A stretch of 64,000 bases of DNA from Siphonodentalium dalli (taxonomy: Eukaryota; Mollusca; Scaphopoda; Gadilida; Siphonodentaliidae): NCBI GenBank assembly GCA_032622095.1, contig CP136066.1, positions 133,579,917 to 133,643,916 on the forward strand, written 5' to 3'. The notes beneath the pieces are model-generated. The model was not told the DNA's origin, did no database searches, and saw nothing but the letters and a program-made list of their open reading frames with translations. The position numbers and the translations under genes are program-made. Shown here piece after piece: positions 59,586-64,000 of this stretch. Numbering within the stretch: position 1 is the first letter of the stretch; every line of letters begins with the position of its first letter.

Positions 59586-62500
59586 ATGGAAGATTTGTCA
59601 GATTTTATTGGTGTCTCCGATACTGATGAGTTGCCCGAGAGTCTACCACCCGAGGTAAGATGTGTATTATATATTCGTTCTTCCAGTTCAACTTCCACGT
59701 ATTCAACGTATTGAAAGGGGTCAAGGTCGGAATAGCACTAGGCCCTATCACATTATCACTCACTATCAGGTCTGACCATAATTACTGGACATAAAGTCCC
59801 CAAAAGATAAGGTTTTAATCGAATTTATAAATCGGTATCCTAATATAAAGTTTCAAGTTTATATTAAGGACTTTGCTAACCCAATTTTAATGGAGTCCAA
59901 AACAAGGGTGCGTCGAAATACCAAGCAGTACCAAGCAGAACCAAGCTGAAGAAAACTAAGGCGGAAAATGACACTTAAAGCATGTTTTGTGGTGTATAAT
60001 GAAGAAATAAACCATAATAATGTAACATGACGTGGTTTTATTTGACTTTTGATGACACAGCGAGCGTAAAACTAGTGCGGCGATCGCGAAAAACTTCAGC
60101 TTGGTATTTCGTCGTTTACAGGTACTGCTTGGTTTATAAGCGATAGGTGATAATTGAATTGCTTGGTTCGCCAAAAGACTAATAATTTCTATCACGACCA
60201 GTAGTATCGACTTGTTTAAACTCCGGGCCCCTCGTCCTTTATCTTGTATATGTATTCACGTTCAAACTATTACTATATTATATTGGTGGAGTTTGGTTCA
60301 ATACTGAGTGTTTTGGAGAATGGAGAAATAGAAAATATGAGACCTCTATATAGGCATGGATATGACACCATTAACTCATTTAATCACTCATATATTGTTT
60401 ATTCAACCATTTTGGTTTCTATGAAACCTGTGAAACCTTGCTTGAATATCACTGTCAAAACATCCCTGAAATATTTTCGCTAAGCCAGAGTAAGCCGCGA
60501 TCGCACATCGATAATTAATCAGCAACAAAGGCTCTACCGCGCAGTGCCATAATTATGTTCCCGAAAATTAATTATCACCTATCGCTGATAAACCAAGCAG
60601 TACCTGTAAACGACGAAATACCAAGCTGAAGTTTGTCGAGATCGCCGCACTGTTTTCTAGTTTTACGCTCGCTGTGTCATCAAAAGTCAAATAAATCCAC
60701 GTCATGTTGCATTATTATGGTTTATTTCTTCATTATACACCACAAAACATGCTTTAAGTGTCATTTTCCGCCTTAGTTTTCTTCAGCTTGGTTCAGCTTG
60801 GTACTGCTTGGTATTTCGACGTTCCGCAAAACAAAGGTTTATGTTAACTTTTATTAGTAGGCCTAACCACAGTAACCAAACCCATGAATGCAACATTTTA
60901 ACGGACCTCCTATTTACCGAGAACAAGTCCAAAATTAATAAATAAGTCATAATAATGTCCAAGTATAGTGTATATATCACTCTTTAAGTGATTGGAAAAT
61001 ATTAAAACTCCCAGACTTAACAGACAGACTTTATGAAATTGTAAATGATCAACTCAGGGATATTAGAAGTGCGCTGCACTCAACTGGTGACTTTCAGTTA
61101 GCGGAAAAATTCAAAGTAATTAGACATCAAATTTGGGTAAACTTGCCACCGGAACGAAGAGATAGATGTCTAAAACAAATTATACAATTCGTATCAGCTC
61201 CTTCGACTGTTTTGCTATCAACACTACAAACCGAGAACAAGCTTAATTATTAAACCGAGAAGACACTACAAACCGAGAACAAGCTTAATTAATTAAGCCG
61301 ATACGCTGTGTGTTAAACGAGATCGTCGCTCGGTGGCGCTTACAATTTGTTAACAATATGTCGGTTAAATGCATAAAAGTAAACATTTTAATGAAAATAT
61401 TGATGTCTACTGTAGATATTTCAAATACAACACTATATTTAATGTATATAAGGCATTTTAAACCTTGTTCTCGGTAAATAGGGTGACCCCATTTTAAGAG
61501 TATAATTCATGGTAGATTATGTTAGAAATTCAAAATGTGGAATTTATAGAAGTTTTTAAAATAAAAAATTTCGAACCCAAAATCAACAAGCACAAAGTAA
61601 ATATCAAAGAAAAAAATATGGCAATATGTACTGAACAATAAAGATATACTCACATTTCTTTAGTTTCATTAAGATTTTTGGCTTGGAAGCAGTTGTTTAC
61701 AGATGGTAGATTTCATTGCTCAGAAAAGCTATTTGGGAACTGAATTTGATGGGTTAAGTTAATGTTCACTCAAGCCAGCTAAGATTATGACCAGCAGGAC
61801 AGTCCAGGTGCTTGTGCCATGACAAGATTACATCCATGATCCTGATTCAGGATGATTGGCGACCTAGTTTCTGGGTTATGGGGTACCCAGAGATTAGGGA
61901 TTAATCATTACGCAGTTCTTTTGTCAAGAGATTCACAACACACCACTGTCCACACAGTTATTAACACTTAACTGTCACCTTACTTCAAGGGATGTCAGGC
62001 AAGTTACTCAAATATTTGTAAACAATTGGTTCTTAGTAATTTTATCAAAGAATGCTTGATAAATATGAATATTATTTTATTGTTCATCATTCTTCAGAGT
62101 GTTCAGTACACATTGCCATATTTTTTTCTTTGATATGGACTTTGTGTTTGTTGATTTTGGGTTCGAAAATTTTTATTTTAAAAACCTCTTATAAATTTCA
62201 CATTTAGTATTTCTAACATATTCCACCATGAATTATACTCTTAAGATGTTGCATTCATGGGTTTGGTTACTGTGATTACTAATAAAAGTGAACATAAACC
62301 TTTATTTTGACTCCATCAAATTTGGGGAAAATTGGGTTAGCAAAGTCCTTAAACTTTAAAGACATATTAATTATTATTAATATTATGGACTTATTCGGGT
62401 GCGTGAAACTGATAAGTAGTCAGGCACTACCCCAACATGATTCTACTAACACCACCGAAAATCTCGAGCAAATCAGTCGTACCTCGTCAAAGAAAACATC

Positions 62501-62615
62501 ATCCAAACTACGGTCAATTGTAAATATTTACCTCTCGATTCGGGACGCAACTCTCACTCTCAGAGATAAACTAACAAAAACTATTTGGCCACCGAGAGTC
62601 ACTGCATTTAATTAA
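59586..62615 (+). CDS. Candidate two-exon small gene (86 residues), unknown function
   Basis: Exon 1 (59586-59654) starts ATG in a good context (ataaATGG) and encodes 23 residues, MEDLSDFIGVSDTDELPESL then PPE, ending at a gtaaga donor in phase 0. A phase-0 exon 2 fits at 62424-62615 after agtag|tcag: ALPQHDSTNTTENLEQISRT, a Ser/Lys linker, then an amphipathic stretch RSIVNIYLSIRDATLTLRDK and TAA. AATAAA-type signals follow at about 62,894-62,914. The putative intron of 2.77 kb is almost wholly nested mobile elements. The acceptor lacks a good pyrimidine tract, so the junction is tentative; exon 1 could instead splice elsewhere. No family is recognised. Confidence 0.35.
59906..60826. mobile_element. 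Nested long-TIR MITE with 'accaagcagtaccaagc' ends
   Basis: Exact 8-bp duplication CAAAACAA at 59898-59905 and 60827-60834. The ends are GGGTGCGTCGAAATACCAAG and, reversed, CGGAACGTCGAAATACCAAG. Arms of about 250 bp (59,906-60,165 and 60,565-60,826) surround an AT-rich core of about 400 bp. No transposase. Confidence 0.85.
60902..61489. mobile_element. Nested element with 'tatttaccgagaacaag' ends carrying a non-transposase frame
   Basis: Exact 8-bp duplication CATTTTAA at 60894-60901 and 61490-61497. The shared end words are CTATTTACCGAGAACAAG, 8 bp from the left terminus and mirrored at the right. It splits the left arm of the outer element. Inside, 60969-61253 holds an open frame with protein-like composition. 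Confidence 0.8.
60969..61253 (+). pseudogene. Open frame of 94 codons without ATG, inside the nested element
   Basis: From the codon after TAG (60966-60968) to TAA (61251-61253). It reads as a helical, charged sequence: SDWKILKLPDLTDRLYEIVN, DQLRDIRSALHSTGDFQLAE, KFKVIRHQIWVNLPPERRDR, CLKQIIQFVSAPS. There is no Met start, and the last residues run into the element's own gagaacaagctt words. It looks like an exon of a cellular gene captured by the element. No family is named with confidence. It is not phase-compatible with the exon at 59586-59654. Confidence 0.5.
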
Positions 62616-64000
62616 TATTTAAGAATGACGTCGTTTGTTGTCAATTTAATTTGGATATAATATTTGTAAATATAACTACTTTGAGCAAGATTATTCTCCA
62701 TTTCCATTTGATCATCCTGCCGTAGTCCAACAAATTAGGTAATTCGGATTAAGGTATATTTTAATATTTGGACATTTATGTTACCTTACTCCTCATCGTC
62801 CAACAAAAGACGTGAAAACTTGCAACGCGTAGAACCGATAAATCGATTGGCAAGGACATGCCCCTTTAACTTACACTGTTCACGTCTAATGACACAAATA
62901 AAACTGTAAATAAAAAACACATACCTTTTGTTGGAATGTTAAATATCATGACTGAACTAACTAGCATAAATTTTTGTCACAATTAATCCATGAAATTTGA
63001 TCAGAATACACACGACAGAAATATCAACATCGTCTGCGCGGGAGATTACGCGCTGTGTTGAGATTACGTGCATGCGTAAAGAATCAGAAATCATGGAATT
63101 TTTTTAGGCCACACCAAACTTATTTCGCAGTTTCATTGTTCCAGACCACATAGGAGCAGGCTGATTTTTATGGACATTATGGGATCTATATCCTTATCAT
63201 TTTACGGAGTGAATGATTTTTGTTGACATATATATAGTAAGTATATGTGTAGTAAGTGCTAGATACAAACGCTAACTGGTTGTCAAGCCACATACAGAGA
63301 CGCAAGGAAAGCTATAGTGGGTGGGTGTCCAGTACGTAGGCCTTCAGTTTCAACAATTGGAAAGTTTATGCCTAACAGGTTGAATTTGTTTTGATATGCG
63401 AGTATTACTGTGGTCCTATTTAATGTGAAATTTGTAGTGATGAATCGATAATTATCTGCCACGTGGTCTTGTATTTTATGCATATAAAAACGAGCTTCGC
63501 TTTGATAATTGAGAATGACACAACTACGAAAATGCATATATGTATACAGGTGCAATTCTTCTATATAATTTGTAGCGCGCCGCACAGATGTGATATTTGT
63601 AAGCTCTGTGTGCGCACACATACGATTTTAGTCGAGCGACTTCTGTTTTTATCCGCATCGTATACGACCTGGTTGTTTACTTCTCGTGAATGCAATGGGT
63701 TATCGTATTATTAACGTTGGTATATAGGCTATAGGTATAGGTCTATATTTGTATTTATCGCAGATATTAAATATTAATTTCGCCGCGTGAACACATTAAT
63801 AGTTGAATCTGATTCCAAGGCTACTTCGAATAAATCGTACGACTCGATCGTAGAAAATCAAAATTATTTGATTTCTTGCGAGGCCGATCGTGCGACAAAA
63901 TTTCCTGCGATTTTCCTCCGCACACGCTACGATTTTACCCGTAACCGGTGCCCGATATTTGTCGTACGATATATATCGCATCGTGGCGGCGCGCTTGAGG
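62616..64000. other. No gene recognised at the right edge
   Basis: AT-rich unique sequence. Short overlapping frames (63,283-63,714) have no domain signal. Poly(A)-signal-like AATAAA words near 62,894-62,914 are discussed with the small gene. Confidence 0.4.

Larger units (their letters stand above)
59864..62352. mobile_element. Outer long-TIR element, carrier of two nested elements
   Basis: Left-arm pieces (ggactttgctaacccaattt at 59,868; aaaggtttatgttaactttt at 60,835; gagtataattcatggtagat at 61,498, continuing to about 61,640) match, in order, the reverse complement of the single right arm (62,086-62,352). Removing the two inserts restores a continuous arm of about 270 bp. Both outer ends abut TTAA (59864-59867, 62349-62352), which may be a target duplication. 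No transposase. Confidence 0.75.

Overview
The window is animal nuclear DNA: AT-rich, with split genes, GT-AG introns and very dense repeats. The repeat style (short elements with invertebrate-type ends, 'gtccgtccgtctg' and 'agttatggcccttt' modules, and the protein content) suggests a lophotrochozoan, most likely a mollusc. The species cannot be named from the sequence alone.

Left third (1-18,400): the 3' part of one protein gene on the + strand. Four coding exons (763-995, 4992-5079, 7172-8061, 17444-18295) join with consistent phases and encode 686 residues ending at a TGA. The first exon or exons lie upstream of the window. The protein matches the PEAK1/PRAG1 family of pseudokinase scaffolds: a proline-rich and tyrosine-motif tail, a helix before the kinase fold, a strongly degenerate kinase domain, and the C-terminal helical segment with its LWGP motif. 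Its introns are packed with mobile elements: an intact hAT-like element with an exact 8-bp target duplication, a 4.4-kb composite of inverted repeats, and a terminal-inverted-repeat element carrying seven copies of a 146-164 bp cassette.

Middle (18,400-54,700): no convincing intact gene. It holds degenerate dispersed repeats, a piggyBac-like MITE with TTAA ends, mariner-type hairpin MITEs, and elements whose arms are arrays of short palindromes (GCGCTTAAGCGC in some, GAGATATCTC in another). Two SINE-like copies have heads matching U2 spliceosomal RNA, and one of them adjoins U4 RNA fragments. A small cysteine-rich reading frame (35,114-35,450) is broken by one frameshift.

Right end (54,700-64,000): a tandem array of about 4.3 copies of a 943-960 bp unit, also present as single or interrupted copies at 29.7-31.2 and 48.7-50.0 kb. 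This is followed by a candidate small two-exon gene (59,586-62,615, 86 residues). Its putative intron is filled by three nested terminal-inverted-repeat elements, and one of those carries a 94-codon non-transposase reading frame.

Family assignments come from reading the sequence and from memory of the families. No database search was run.
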